The notes: a model not told the origin generated them from the sequence alone. A stretch of DNA of 64,000 nt from Cladorhizidae sp. MBARI D1340-BT2 (GCA_028752905.1 JAQNBH010000010.1:21623308-21687307); one strand, 5' to 3'; shown: positions 32,853-45,305, counted from the first letter of the stretch. Translations and numbers: made by a program.

Positions 32853-33320
32853 CTGACTAGGGTATAATAGGAGCCAGCGGTTAAGGCTGATCTCCTGGAC
32901 AGAGAAACGAACCAATAAAAGTCTAACTGCTCATAAATTTCGAACAGAATAGTTTTAGCAAATTTCCTTACTTGAGTAGAAAAAAATGCCTTCAAAAAAA
33001 ATTGAAATTGGTGATGAATCGACCGAGATAAATGTACAATATGGAGAAAAAAACTATTCTGAGTAGCAGGCCACAAATATTGGAAAGAGTTCTTCTTCTT
33101 GTACAGTTGAGTAGGAAGAGAAAAAATATTGGGGGGAGGGGGGGGAGGAGCAGAGCAAATAGAGATACCATATGTAGCAGTTTTCACCATTAGAATAGGA
33201 GTAGTAGAGCTTGTTACACACTAATGATATATTATATAGCTACTATGTGAATCATCAGTTTAGTGATCATCAGCAAATACATTATCCCCAAATATTCCTA
33301 GATAAAATAATGGTCATACG
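32853..33320. other. Flank of the Mutator-like element, unassigned
   Basis: A minus-strand open frame (32837-33190, 117 codons) overlaps the TIR and contains a proline run from a G-rich tract, so it is not a unitary gene. The stretch LPTQLYKKKNSFQYL...NSFFLHIVHLSRSI faintly resembles the C-terminus of LINE reverse transcriptases, but I cannot support this. Confidence 0.3.
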
Positions 33321-33327
33321 TTATGAA

Positions 33328-34421
33328 TATAATATTTTAGTGAAAATCTCCTAGATATGGGCATATATACTTGGAATATGTTTTGGTGAGTCTCTCCTAG
33401 ATATGGGCATATATACTTGCAATATATTTGGGTGATTTGGGTGACTCTCTGGATATATATACTTACAATATATTTGAGTGAGCATCTCCTAGATATATAC
33501 ATATATTTATATATATGGAATATGTTTGGGTGAGTCTCTCCTAGATATGGACATATATACTTGCAATATGTTTGGGTGGGCTTCTACAAGATCATTATAT
33601 ACTTGCAATATGTTTGGGCGAGCCTCTCCTAGATATGGACATAAAGAGTTGCAATATATTTGCTCCTAGGTATGGATATATATATACTTGCAATATGTTT
33701 AGGTGGGCCTCTCCAAGATATGGACATTTATACTTGCAATTATTATGTTTGTGTGGGCCTTCTCCAAGATATGAACATATATACTTGCAATAATTATCTT
33801 TGGGGGAGTCTTTTGTAGATATGGATAATAATTATACTTACAATATGTTTCGGTGATACTCTCCTAGATAAGGACATATTGACTTGCAATATGTTTTAGT
33901 TAGTAGTATCTTATAGATATGGACACATATACTTCCAATATGTTTGAATGGGACTCACATAGATATGGACATATATACTTGCAATATGTTTGAGTGAGCC
34001 TCTCCTAGATATGGCCATATATACTTGCAATATATTTGGGTGATACTCTCTTAGATATAGACATATATACTTACAATATGTTTGAGTGAGCCTCTCCTAG
34101 ATATGGACAAATATACTTGCAATCTGTTTTGGTCAGCCTCTCCTAGATATGGACATATACTTGCAATATATTTGGGTGAGTATCTTGTAGATATGGACAT
34201 ATATATATATACTAACAATATATTTTAGTGAACATCTCCCATATATACTTGGAATATGTTATGGTGAGTCTATCCTAGATATGGGCATATATACTTGCAA
34301 TATATTTGGGTGAGTCTCTGGGTATGTATACTTACAATATATTTGAATGAGCATCTCCTAGATATAGACATATATATTATATGGAATAAGTTTGGGTGAG
34401 TCTCTCCTATATATGGAGATA
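33328..34421. repeat. 46-bp minisatellite, roughly 24 units
   Basis: The unit is CTCCTAGATATGGGCATATA, TACTTGCAATATATTTGGGT, GAGTCT. Units vary in length through expansion of the TATA part. The first block (33328-33552) and the last block (34217-34421) share the same unusual series of variants: a CTTGGAATATG unit, a GTCTCTGG unit lacking the TAGATA half, then a TATATTATATGGAATA unit. The array abuts the hAT terminus at 34422. Confidence 0.9.
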
Positions 34422-34998
34422 CAGTCTGTATCCAGGATTTGGAGTAGGGTGGGTGCTCAAATCAGGGTCCAATGAAATGTTATATAAAAACAACACATTT
34501 GTAGATTTGCATAATTGCATAAATAAATAACTCAATAATAAAATTATAGTGAATGTATATGAAAAAAATTCAAAGTTAGGGCTCATTCTGCAAAAAAAAA
34601 AGGATAATCTTAGCCTTGAGGATGGCAACAAGAAATATCTTCAATGAAATCATGTACATCGATTGGGATATAGTTGTGTATATAGAGAAGAGCAAGTCTC
34701 GTATTTCCCATTGTGGACCTAAGATTAGTTTCAGGGAACTGTAAGCATGTTCAGAAGAACATGAAACTGGCAGTGTGCATAATAATTATTTGAAAAAGTG
34801 AATGAATATTCACAAACATACATGTTGCATGACACAGAGCTGACACTGGTGATGTAGGAAAGGTGGCCTCTCCATGACTCTAGAAATGTTGTTGCCATTT
34901 GGTTTTCCAGCAGTGTAGCTCGCCTTGAATGCTGACAGGAGATGGTAGATCATCTTTGTACATTTCAGCAAATTCAAGGTCAATTATTGTAAACTTAA

Positions 34999-35884
34999 CC
35001 CTTTCAACGCTGACTTTCCTGGACATTTTTCCTAAAGTATACCAGCTACCAAAAAAAATCATTATAAAATCAGCAATCCATTCATATCAGTTGTAATTTT
35101 GTCATGTGATAGCACCATTGTTTATAAACAATGTGATCTCATTAGTTAACCACAGTATCAACCACAAAAGATGAATATCATTATGCTAAATTTCTCTATC
35201 AATATCTAACATTTAATCAACAAAAAATGTTTATAATATATTTACTCATTTAGTTATCATTTAGTAAACATTAGTCATAATAATTTAGGCATATAGCAAT
35301 ATATAGCAGTGGGTTTTTGACAAAATTTGATGATATGATTCTATAGCCCAGTAATACAATGGTTTATTATGTTATTGAAATTCAACTATTTGAGAAAGAA
35401 CATGCAAATACAAATATGTAGATACTTTAGCTAACCTGAGAAGGCTTCCTGATCAATTTCATTATAACTAGAGAGCTGGTCATAGCAAAAGGAAGAATCC
35501 TGAGGGTCTAAAGTAGGGTCAACTACAGCGGCTAAAGAATGCACTGCTGCACGATCAGAACTTGCACTTCCAAGGTAGCCACATATTTCTTCACCTTCTT
35601 CTTCCTCTGACTCATCCTCAGTGAGAGCAAAATCCTCGCTAGAAACCAGGGAAAGTACTTTTTTAAGCGTTAAACATCCACTCATTTTTAGGTCGTCAAA
35701 ACCGCGAACCGTCGGTAGTTGCACGCTAACTAATCGGGCGTTTCCGGATGTGATTTTTGGACGTCATATAGAGTAATAGTTGCTCTTTCCGGTGGTATGC
35801 AAATTATGACTATAGGCCAAGCGATCGATTTATTAGCGATTTCTAAAGTCCATTACGCCATATGGCGCTTACAGCGTGAGAGGG
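34999..35884 (-). mobile_element. piggyBac-like element, 886 bp, TTAA target
   Basis: TTAA flanks both ends (34995-34998 and 35885-35888). The left terminus reads CCCTTTCAACGCTGAC and the right terminus, reversed, CCCTCTCACGCTGTAAG, giving imperfect inverted repeats of about 14 bp. The element is inserted within the hAT coding region, so it is younger than the hAT. It keeps one acidic open frame (35431-35724) but no transposase catalytic core and is therefore non-autonomous. Confidence 0.75.
35431..35724 (-). CDS. Acidic N-terminal fragment inside the piggyBac-like element
   Basis: 97 codons with a Glu/Asp/Ser-rich block (TEDESEEEEGEEI). An internal Met starts MSGCLTLKKVL. Acidic N-termini like this precede the catalytic core in piggyBac transposases, but the similarity is compositional only. 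The frame ends at FSG followed by a GTTAGC that could be an old splice donor. Without the core it cannot transpose. Transcription would come from the right terminus. Confidence 0.45.
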   Translation of the reverse strand: MQLPTVRGFDDLKMSGCLTLKKVLSLVSSEDFALTEDESEEEEGEEICGYLGSASSDRAAVHSLAAVVDPTLDPQDSSFCYDQLSSYNEIDQEAFSG

Positions 35885-37983
35885 TTAAGGTAACTAAAAC
35901 AGAAGGCACTAAACACATCCCATTCAAAGCAGTTTGGGTGTGCAGTGAATCGACTATCCATTTGCAGTGAATCGACTATCCATTTCCGAGAGCAAGAGGT
36001 CAAAAAGAGGTCTAGAAATACTGTGGCAATAATACTCAGATGAGGTATGGGATGGTGTGTTATCACAGTGTCTCTGACGATTACAAAGGATGGTTCTATT
36101 TCCACTTTCCAGTTGAAATCTATGCATTTGAAATTATGACTTATGACGGTTATAAATGACTTACATTGGCAAACATTACATACTTCCCAATGCTTTCCAT
36201 TCTAGTACTGGCTGACAGTATACTTTCTATGACTAAAAATGAGTAACACAAACTGGATTGTACTTTACTCCCTTATATATAACTACCATGCTACAAAAAT
36301 AAAGTAATTTACTCACCATTCTTCATGATATGTATTGATATTATCCCTCACATCTTTTAGTGCTGCTACAACAGAGTGAATTTCACCTATAGCTGTAACA
36401 ATGTCTTTAGCTTCAGCCTGTAAGTTACAGGTTAGCGCCTTTACGTAACCCAAAGCCTGATTGCTGATCACTATAGAGCTGATATGAAGTCAGATGAAGT
36501 GATAGCTAACACGAGAATTCTGACATCTGTTATGGAATCAGTTGACCACCATTGGGAATATTGCTGAGAAATATTGGTCATACATTTCACAATAGATGGA
36601 TGTAAAGACTAGAAGTTGTGAAGCACATCGATATTCTGTATCCAGCAAGTATGGAACATCTCTTTCACTTTCTTGGTGGACAAACTAGGCCGAGTTTCAA
36701 TTATGGCTTTTTGCAAGGCTGCTAGGCGCTTAGTATGAGCAGCACCTAATGAACAGCAATAGTAATAATTAAATAGGTAATAGAATTAATTGGTGCTTAC
36801 TTGTTAGTTCTATTGCCTTCACAACTGCCGCATTTAAGCAATGGGAAGCACAGTGGAGATAGAGAGGTAGAGGATACTGTGCTGTCATTCTGGTTGCTGC
36901 TCCTTTAGTTGCTCCTGATATGTTTGCAGCTCTGCTGTATGCCTGACCACGTAATTTGGTAAGATATATCCTTTAAGTGAGTCAAGGATATTAGAAGCTA
37001 GAGCTTCACCAGTAATTCCAGTGTCACAGTGAATAAAGTTAACAAAATCTTCTGAATTATTCCATCACCATTTACATACCTGACTAAATTATAAATGCAC
37101 AAGAAGAAATAAAAATAGCTTACCTCAATTCAATGCTAAGTTGTTCCTTATTGGTGGTATCAGGCACTTCATCAGCTATGAACCACCTTCTTTAACTTGA
37201 TCCAAGATTTCATTTCGAATATGATGACCTAAAATTGTGCAATTGATTCTGAATGTGTATTGCATTTTTTGTGCTTTTCTCTCAAGATGATCAGCTAAGA
37301 AAGTATCACCAGCACTCACTCTAAACTTTAGTAAGGCCAAAATGTTTCCATGACTTAACAAATCATCCTTGTTTTCCTCAAAGTTGGTGAGATCATCACG
37401 ATTGCCACATAGACCAATATTTTGTCATCCACATAAAATAATTGTTTCAATTATAGATTTTAACATTATTTTACGATTAGCAGCAACAGTAGCAGCAATA
37501 TTTACATCGATATGACAGCAAATGCTTGGTGGTTGGCCTTATTACACTAAGAAATGTATAAACTTTGGCAATAGCTATTAAGTGATACTCCTTGCCTTCA
37601 TGCTTACCAAACAACTCCAAAGCTTTACCAAAATTAATTAGTGGTCGGGTAACTAGAATACCTGGATCTTTAGCATGATAGCAAGTAGAACTTGCAGCAA
37701 ATAGAACACAAGGAAGGCAATAGCCTCCATTTGTCTGTTTGCTGTAGACCAACCAGGATTTAAATTGCTGTAGCCACTTATGTTGAAAAGACCTCTTGTT
37801 GTAGACACCTTTAGGAAATTTATACTCTGGTTGTGGTTTAAAGTGAAGTTGATACTTCTCAATATCAGGAATTGTACAAGTACCTGTTGATGTTTCAGAA
37901 ATATAAGTGTGTACATCCCTGCTGGCAACCTGCGTGTCAAGTTGTGGTGACAATTGTGGTGGTGGCTCTTGAAAACCTGCCAA

Positions 37984-39425
37984 GATACATTATTATTGAT
38001 AATTAATTAGTTAACTGATTAAACTCCATGTGTATACATACCCAAATGTGACACAGCTCACAAAAAAAAATTAAATGCCCTAAACATGAGATATTTCATC
38101 CGACTCATACACAGATTGTTCTGTATAAAATAACAATAAGAATTTACTTTCCATTTGACAATACATAGCTATAGCGAAAAAACTAAAATGGAGGCTTCAA
38201 ATGCAGCTGTTTATAAGTGTCTCAACAGAGCTTCACGGAAGATTCTCAATGCTGTTCTTCTCAGGAAAGCTGCAAAGGTACCTTGGCTCACTGGAAAACA
38301 CTGAATCCCGACACACTCAGAATCTCACAACACTCTGAATCCCAGCACTTCGAAGAAGGTGCTCCTGGATATATTTCTTTCTACAAGTTTTTTGTGTGAC
38401 AAAAAGGTGCATAAATTATTTGATTGCTTATTTCAATGGTCGGAGGTGATTCATATACCAAACTGTAGCTTATTATATTTGCATTCTGATGATATGAATA
38501 GTTTGAATAGTTTGAAGAGTATACTCTTCACAAAAAGCTACAAATGTAATTGTTATTAAAATCCCATTGTGGAGAGTTTTGTGGTGATAGGGGAAGAATA
38601 ATTAATATAATTATAATTAATTAATATATTGGGGGCTTTGAAGGGGGTGAAAAGTAGGTGGCAGAATGGAGAAATGGTGAATGGAAAGTAGGTCTAATGT
38701 TGGGCAGGCAGGTAACAGTGGTAAATGAGGTGTTTGTTGTTAGGATAGAGAGGATTATTATGGATAATGTGCTCAAGTGGTGGGAGAGGAGGAAATAGAA
38801 AATACCTGATATTTGGGACCTAAGTAGGAGACTCCTTATACTTGGCACTTACCCCTCCACCCCCTTCCAAACTATCACATTTCCCCCTGCACATCATGTA
38901 CTCAGTTATGCACAATAGTTTGATTCTATATAGCTAGTGTTTATTAAAGTATATCATCTTTCTATTTACACTACTTTGTAATGGCCTATCCCAAGGCTCA
39001 TTAAATTGTTATCAGATGTTGACCTACTTTGGTTTACCTTCATGATCTGAGATTACTTGGTCATCAGAGACATTAGCATTGCTTGTAGAACACTTTAAGT
39101 AATCCTTCAGAGTCTTAGACATGCTGGTAACTTCCAATCTGGACTGATTCCAATTGACAATGTGCTCAGTGTGATCAACACATGGTCAATTGGAAGTCAC
39201 TTCTTGTGCAGAATCAGGATGATATTAGCATATTTAGTAGTTCTATGTGGCTATACATGTTTAAATTGTTGCCTGGGTTTACAGCTTTTAATTCGAAATG
39301 ATTGACAAATCATTATTGCATCTTCCTAACTTGGACATTGCAGCCACACATTCATTTATAGGAATGAACATTATGACAGGGCAGGGGTGTGCTATAGTAC
39401 TCCGAGCTCCCCCTTGATATGGCAC
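37984..39425. other. Intergenic, no gene seen
   Basis: AT-rich. Small open frames only, including a 38-codon one at 38188-38304 (MEASNAAVYKCLNRASRKIL) that I do not recognise. No matching 5' hAT terminus was found. Confidence 0.35.
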
Positions 39426-40089
39426 TGATGTGCTGCATGGCCCACTAGAGTGACATGATGTGCTGCATGGCTCACCAAAGTTACACCATGTACTACATGG
39501 CCCACCAGAGTGATATCATTTGGTGCATGGCCCAACGGAGTACATGTTCATGTACTGCATGGCCCAACAGAGTACATGTAACACTATGTGCTGCATGACC
39601 CACCAGAGTGACACCATATGCTGCATGGTCGACTGGAGTGTCACCATGTGCTGCACTGTCCATCAGAGTAACATCATGTCCTGCATGGCCAGCAGAGTGA
39701 CACCTTGTGCTATGGCCCACGAGAATGGTAACATATGCTGCATGGCCTAACAGAGTGATACCATTTTTTTCATGGCCTACCAGAATGACACCATAATTAT
39801 GTTGCATGGCCCACCAAATTGACACCATGTTCTGCATGGCCCACCAGAGTGACACGATGTGCTGCATGCCCCACGAATGTGACACCATGTGCTGCATAGC
39901 CCACCAGAGTAATATCATGTGCTGCATCGCCCATCAGAGTAACCTATGTGCTGCATGGCCCACCAGAGTGAAACCATGTGCTGCATGGTCCACCAGAGTG
40001 ACATCAAGTCCTGCATGGCCAACAGGGTACCCCATGTGCTGCATAGCCCACCAGAATGAAACCATCTTCTGCATGGTCTGCCAGAGTGG
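39426..40089. repeat. 30-bp minisatellite, about 22 units
   Basis: The unit is CCATGTGCTGCATGGCCCAC plus CAGAGTGACA. Because 30 is divisible by three, frames remain open on both strands, giving a 10-residue periodic translation such as MCCMAHQSDT. These are artefacts of the period, not genes. Units near 39540-39590 and 39780 carry short insertions. Confidence 0.9.
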
Positions 40090-42435
40090 CATCACAGTAG
40101 GCTCTAAAAAAATTCCAGTTTCATATATACCCATTCCAACGTTAATATTATGATGTCGAGGAAACTGGAAATGCAGAATTAATGCACAAAAAAACCCGAC
40201 AGATAAACAAAACAAATGCCATCAAGTTTACGTTTCCAATTAAATATTTTTTTAAATCTTGTGTTTTTTTATAAACACATGCGCGCACGTACATGTGCAT
40301 GTGGGATGGGTGTCCAGGTTGTTTACAACTGGAAACTAAATCTAGCGATTGTTTTTTTGTTCCACATTGTTTTCTTCTTCATTTTGCCCATCAAGAAGTT
40401 TATTGCCGACAGAAGTAAGTATTAGTTATCTTCCTAACCTTTGGGCCTGTGCCCATTAATGTCTCACCTTCAGGTCTAATTCTCAACTTAGTATTAGTGG
40501 CTTTGCCTTCTAGTTCATTACTACAGTATGTAGCTAAGATGCATTAGAGAAAGCTTGCTGTATAGTTTTGTAGAGGTTAGGTTTCCTATGCATAGAGTTA
40601 GGCAAAGTCTGTTGTAGACTAAGGCTTGTACAGCTCGCACAGAAACTAGCAAGCCTTGCCTTAGCTAGGTTGAAGAGTTTACAGAGCATCTAGTAGCTTA
40701 GCAGGACTTGCCTTAGAAAACTTAACTTCTAGAAACCTCTAGCTAAGCTTTTGTATGTAACAAGCTGTGTCTAATTATATGCCTCACATCAGCCACCATG
40801 TATAGACCAATAGCTGATGCATTTAAACATTGATATTTTGCCCAATGGAGAACTCATTGTCAGTGGTGCCGCTAAGCATGGTGGAGGATGGTCATATGTT
40901 TGGTGATAGGTGTACTGTAAGAGTGTAAAAGTTCTGCCATGAGTGTAAAAATTCTGCAATGCATTACTCTATTACATAGTGGATGTGTTTATTGTACTTG
41001 CTACAGGACCTCAGATTTCTATGATTTAGTTAGGATAAGTTTGTCCTTGATGGCCACATCAACCTAGAAATACTAGTCTACTTCTCCCCTACATTTCTGC
41101 TTACCTCTTCTTGGAAACTATTAACTTTGAGCTTGTATGGGAGAAGTGTTTGGAGTTTATGCTTGCAAAATAAGCGATGACATGGAAAATTGTTTATAGT
41201 GTAAGATTTTTTTACAAGAAGATATATTATTTTAATAAACTAGTACAAGGCACGTTCATCTATGCTTCACACAAAAATGTTCAAATGTCAGAGAAATGGC
41301 AACACACTGAGACACACAAACTCTTGGTTGCAGCTTTCAAATTTAAGAGACCATGCTTCACACCAAAAATTTGACCTGCCAATTGGGTGGTCTTGGTTGT
41401 GAAAGCCAACAATAACACAAGCCTTACATGATAGGCTGTTAATAGTTCACTGGTGATAGTTATGGATGTTCATTGTTCAATGATTATGGTAAACTTACTA
41501 CCAGTTAACAAAAATCATAGTAATTTTGTATATATGCATGAACTACCAGTGAATTTGTACAACATTCGATAGCCAGTTACTGCTCCTTCGGAAGAATTGA
41601 GTGCAGTCTATGGATCTTGAGTTGGACTATATTTATCAGTCCATATAATGTTCTCTATGCCACGTCCAACAGCATCACACACATGAGAGAAACATCCAAC
41701 AGCATCTCACACATGAGAGAAAAAGTCGACTCCCCATGAAAATGCCAGATTCACTCAAATCTTTTCATCTGGAAAAGCAGCGAAATTATTGTAATATTAC
41801 CTTGCCTCTAAATTAGGAAATCAAATGTTTTGCTGGCTCCAGCTAAGTTAACTAAGGATTAAGCTAAGCAATCAAGACTTTTTTTTAAAGTCTTAAGCTG
41901 GTCCTTCAAGCCCCCAAGCTAAACTCCAAGTCACAACCCAGGCAAAGCTATGCTCATAAGCTTACCCTTCAAATTTAGAATAAGCTATCATTTAAGCTTC
42001 CTTAAGCTAAACCAAACCAGTTTATAAACTGTAAGGCTGTTAGCTAAACTAAGCTAGGCAAGCTTTAGAAATGACGGAGAGCTTGCCATGTTTCACATGC
42101 CTGATGAATTGACAGTAGAGCTACCTCGTAAGGTTTATACTAGACCGGGCAGATGCTGGAGCTAGTCAACAGTTGTTTCGTCAGTAGGCTTCACCTTCTC
42201 CCTCTATTTCTTCGAGGCCAGCATTAATATACAGGCCCTTTCGCTGAAGAATGAAGTTATGAATGATACAAGAAGTGAGAGGCTGCCAAATGACAAAGAA
42301 ACTGGAGCACAAAACCGATTGAACTTGAAGAATGAGGCTGATGAGGCCGTGCAAACAAGTGTAAGCAAATGGAAGTACGAATGAGTTTTAAATCCCCCCA
42401 AAATTATTCGCATTGGACTGGATTCGTTATTTAAC
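40090..42435. other. Intergenic, no gene seen
   Basis: Contains a 29-bp direct duplication at about 41665-41722 (CATCCAACAGCATC...CACACATGAGAGAAA) and an AGCTAA-rich stretch at 41840-42075. No recognisable coding sequence. Confidence 0.4.
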
Positions 42436-42439
42436 AGTG

Positions 42440-42830
42440 TTAGAAAAACGTTGGAGTGATAACTGTAGTTGATTACTTGTTGACTTTATTGCCAGCTATT
42501 GTTTGGCAAAATCCACCATCCAGAAACTTCTCTAGGCTCACATAAAGCTTCTGCATTCTATCTGTCCAAGTTTCTACAAGGGAAGGAGCACCACAAAAGT
42601 ATGCCATTAACTAAGATTACCTTTGAGATTTAGAATAAAATGGACACTAATGCATGACACACTATGGAGCACTGGAGATAGCTGTGAAAAAGTTATAACC
42701 ACAAACCTCATCTGTAGATATAATACAGAATTATATTTGGAATGATACAAAGTACAGATTAACTACTAACCATCTAAGCACCCACAGATTATGTTAGCTT
42801 GAGCTACGCAACTTACTTTGTTATAAGTCC
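42440..42830. repeat. Segment also found at 56460-56830
   Basis: Shared blocks in order: AACTGTAGTT, TGACTT.ATTGC.AGCTA, AAGCTTCT, CATCTGTCC or equivalent, TTTCTACAAGGGAAG, GCATGACACACTAT, AGCTGTGA, CTACAAACCTCA or equivalent, AAGCACCCACAG and CTTGAGCTAC. Diverged direct copies. Confidence 0.7.
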
Positions 42831-42889
42831 CATGTTATCAGTACCAATTCACCATTGTACAATGTTGATTACCTATTGGTCATTACCAG

Positions 42890-43470
42890 AAAATGTTTCA
42901 CCAAAGACTTGGGAGTTCTGTTTTCAACTGACCTATCATGGTATATCCATGTGTCATAGATAAGGTAAATCCTAGGAGTCCCTGAGTGTAAGAAACAACT
43001 TTACCTTACTCTAGTCAAGTCTATACTCACATATGCCACTCCAATCTGACACTCTCATCTCAAGAAAGACTTTGCTCCATTGGAAAAATACAAAGAAGAG
43101 CAATGAAGTTTATCCTTGGAGATTTTTCATCAGATCACTTTATAATTCTTCCCCTAATGACGACTCTGGAACTAATTGTAAAATCTCAAAAAAACCCTTT
43201 AAATGTTCTTAATTTCATTTCTATCTCGAACTATATACCAGATCTATATACTAATAATCTAAAAATTTAACATGTCCATGCTCCTAATGTAAAGAACCTA
43301 CACTAATTTTTTGCATGCATCCCTCGTCTTTGGAATTCACTCCCTAGTATAGACTTGAATCTTTCATTATGTATTATAAAATATCAACTAAACTTAATCA
43401 CTTCATTTCAAATTTGATCCAAATAATTCAAGATTTTATCATTTTCTATGTCCATGTAACAAATGCACTA
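42890..43470 (+). pseudogene. LINE reverse transcriptase C-terminal relic
   Basis: Across frames: KDLGVLFSTDLSW at about 42908, then KKQLYLTLVKSILTYATP (about 42995) and, after frame changes, an RRAMKFILG-like piece. It ends RLWNSLPSIDLNLS and CPCNKC at about 43450. This order (KDLGV, YLTLVRSILTY, RIPRLWNSLP, Cys-rich end) is the C-terminal part of CR1/I-like LINE polyproteins after the catalytic domain. Many stops. A poly(C) run follows at 43485-43494. Confidence 0.6.
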
Positions 43471-43619
43471 ATGTACTATCCCCTCCCCCCCCCCAACTTC
43501 CAGCTTTCAAATCTGGCCACTTGATTTTGACTTGTAAATGATCAGTAGTCTTTCTCCCCAAATCATGGTCACATATGTATTGTAAAGTGAGAATAATAAT
43601 AATAATAAAAATATAGAAA

Positions 43620-43715
43620 CAACAAACAACAGAACAAAGAAACCTGAGATTGAAAAAAAGAGCGTGAGAAAAAATCACAAGAGAAGCACAGCAGCCCATG
43701 ACGGAGAAACTGTCT
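43620..43715 (+). repeat. Short partial copy of the 57190-57270 sequence
   Basis: AAAAAAAGAGCG, GAGAAGCACAGCAGCCCATGA and GGAGAA match 57210-57262 and more loosely 45545-45615. It directly flanks the hAT fragment. Confidence 0.55.
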
Positions 43716-44192
43716 TCGGCTTTTCAATTTTGTAGGATCTAACAACATTCTGTGGTCAGTTACGATCTTTCTAATGATGCTGAACAGCCTTTCAGGATTA
43801 GTGTTGGAATGTGGAAGTATCAGTAACCTTAGAGCGAGCTGTGAAAGCATACAAAACATGACAACTTCATGGTCACAGCCACACTCTGCCATAGCAGCCC
43901 AAAAGTAATCAATATTTCCTTAAGATTAAACTTGGAAGTTGGCCATCAGAGCAAGCTCGAAAATCTTGAAATTCAATTGTGAGCATATCACTGTTGAAAA
44001 TGGTGTAAAGTGAGCAATTATTCTGGTGGCTGTTGATATTGTGTAATTTCGAGGGTCAAGAAGTGCTAGTTCTTTGATGCTGTTGTCTTCAAAAGGAAAC
44101 TTATGAAATAATTTTTTTACACTGGTTTCATAAAAAGCAAGTACACGAGAAAAAATCTGATGTTCAATATGTTCCAGCAACTTCATCCACAC
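43695..44192 (-). pseudogene. hAT C-terminal dimerisation fragment
   Basis: Frames 43926-44192 and 43569-43892 join to give FYETSVKKLFHKFPFEDNSI, LLDPRNYT and then ILPHSNTNPERLFSIIRKIV followed by TDHRMLLDP. The PHSNAxxERxFSxxRKIxTDxRxxL pattern is the hAT dimerisation region of a ZMYM/SCAND-type transposase. Stops separate the parts. It lies inside the 42440-45690 segment, whose shorter paralogue at 56450-57360 lacks it. Confidence 0.65.
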
Positions 44193-45305
44193 GTATATAA
44201 AAGTAGCCTTGTAGATGTGCCAATACCACAGTCTAAATATTTGAAGTGAGAAGCAATCACTATGAGAAGATTATCAACTGACACTAGTAGTTTCTTTAGA
44301 CCTGCAGTAGCACAGAGGGCAGCAAGATTGTACACGCAACCAAGACTGAAAATATTTGTATTCTTTTGTTTATTTCTATTTAAGACATTAAGACTGAATT
44401 ATTTTTGCCAAACCATTATACTGAGGATGTATCTGATGTACAACCAATTGCATTAAACCATGGGATATTATGAGAATCGATTTCCTATTAAACAGAGTTT
44501 GTGTGCAGTGGTTATATTACAGATAGGTATTGCTAAGAATTGTGAGACAATGTTAATTTTTGCAAATCTCAGTTCTCCCAGCGCAAAAGACAGAAACAGG
44601 ACCTGATACACAACCATCAATTACTTATTTTTATTAGGTGTATATATATATATATAAGAGCAACAGCACAATTTAGGATGTCTTATGTCTTCGTCCTTCA
44701 ACAAGAAAATCCTTCAGCAATTTCAAAATTGGTCTGTAGTAGCAGCTATGAAGGTTGTGAAATGCAATGCAGCTGAAGTAACTTGAGTGATGGCTTCTTT
44801 TCACATAATAAAAATGTCAAGCTAGTTTGATTAGTGAAATATTAGGCACCATCCTTGTGGCATTTACTTTCCATGTGGCATTTCACATCGTACAATCGTT
44901 CTCCAGCTACTGAGAAATCAATAGAATATAATTATGCTGCAAGGGGTGTAACACCCCCTTGCTACTTGATGGCATGTTGTAGGCATGACCATTCTGCTTT
45001 TGATTTATAACTTTTTTCTTTTGTGGTCCATCCATAATCAGAAGACTCTATATTAGCTAATCCTACAGAGAAATAATGTGACCTGACTATAAAATTCTTC
45101 TGAGTCAAATGATCATGATGCATCTGCATGCAGTGTTTGTGATTATGTCATATTAACCAGGTAGTTTGGCATATTTATGATTAGAAAGTACTACTTACAA
45201 GTGACTTATACATAGTGAATCTATTTTTATGCCCATACACTGATCAACAAAAGATGAAATCTCTGGAGCATCCCCGGATGGTTTGCAACTATGTACCTTC
45301 TGAAA
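44193..45305. other. Intergenic, no gene seen
   Basis: AT-rich with a short TA dinucleotide run at 44639-44656. No recognisable gene. Confidence 0.4.

Larger units (their letters stand above)
34422..37983 (-). mobile_element. hAT transposon relic interrupted by piggyBac-like element
   Basis: A broken hAT transposase gene runs from 37983 down to about 34680. Its 3' terminal repeat begins at 34422 on the plus strand with CAGTCTGTATCCAGGATTTG, a start typical of hAT ends (CAGNGGCGTATCCAGG). The 8 bases outside, TGGAGATA (34414-34421), belong to the minisatellite. I did not find the matching right terminus or target duplication, so the right boundary is the coding start only. Confidence 0.65.
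34680..37983 (-). pseudogene. hAT transposase (TTF zinc finger / DUF4371 type), decayed
   Basis: The first open frame (37983-37477, 168 codons) contains RSFQHKWLQQFKSWLVYSKQ then GGYCLPCVLFA, the TTF-type zinc-binding domain of ZMYM1-like hAT proteins. Next, 37361-37176 has GNILALLKFRVSAGDTFLADH and the IADE..D stretch of the catalytic region. Around 36960-36800 come GQAYSRAANISGATKGAATR and LYLHCASHCLNAAVVKAIE, the GQ-Y-AANMSG motif and His/Cys of the hAT core. A further piece at 36080-35900 is cut by the piggyBac-like insertion. Coding resumes at 34994 with EFAEMYKDDLPSP and ends in CTLPVSCSSEHAYSSLKLIL, the dimerisation domain. Several stops and frame changes make it a pseudogene. Confidence 0.75.

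Noticed and set aside
32837..33190. 117-codon minus-strand open frame with a proline run
   Set aside because: It crosses the transposon end and its proline run comes from a G-rich tract. The faint LINE-like stretch is too weak to call.
39493..39927. 144-codon minus-strand open frame
   Set aside because: Product of the 30-bp minisatellite period, not a gene.
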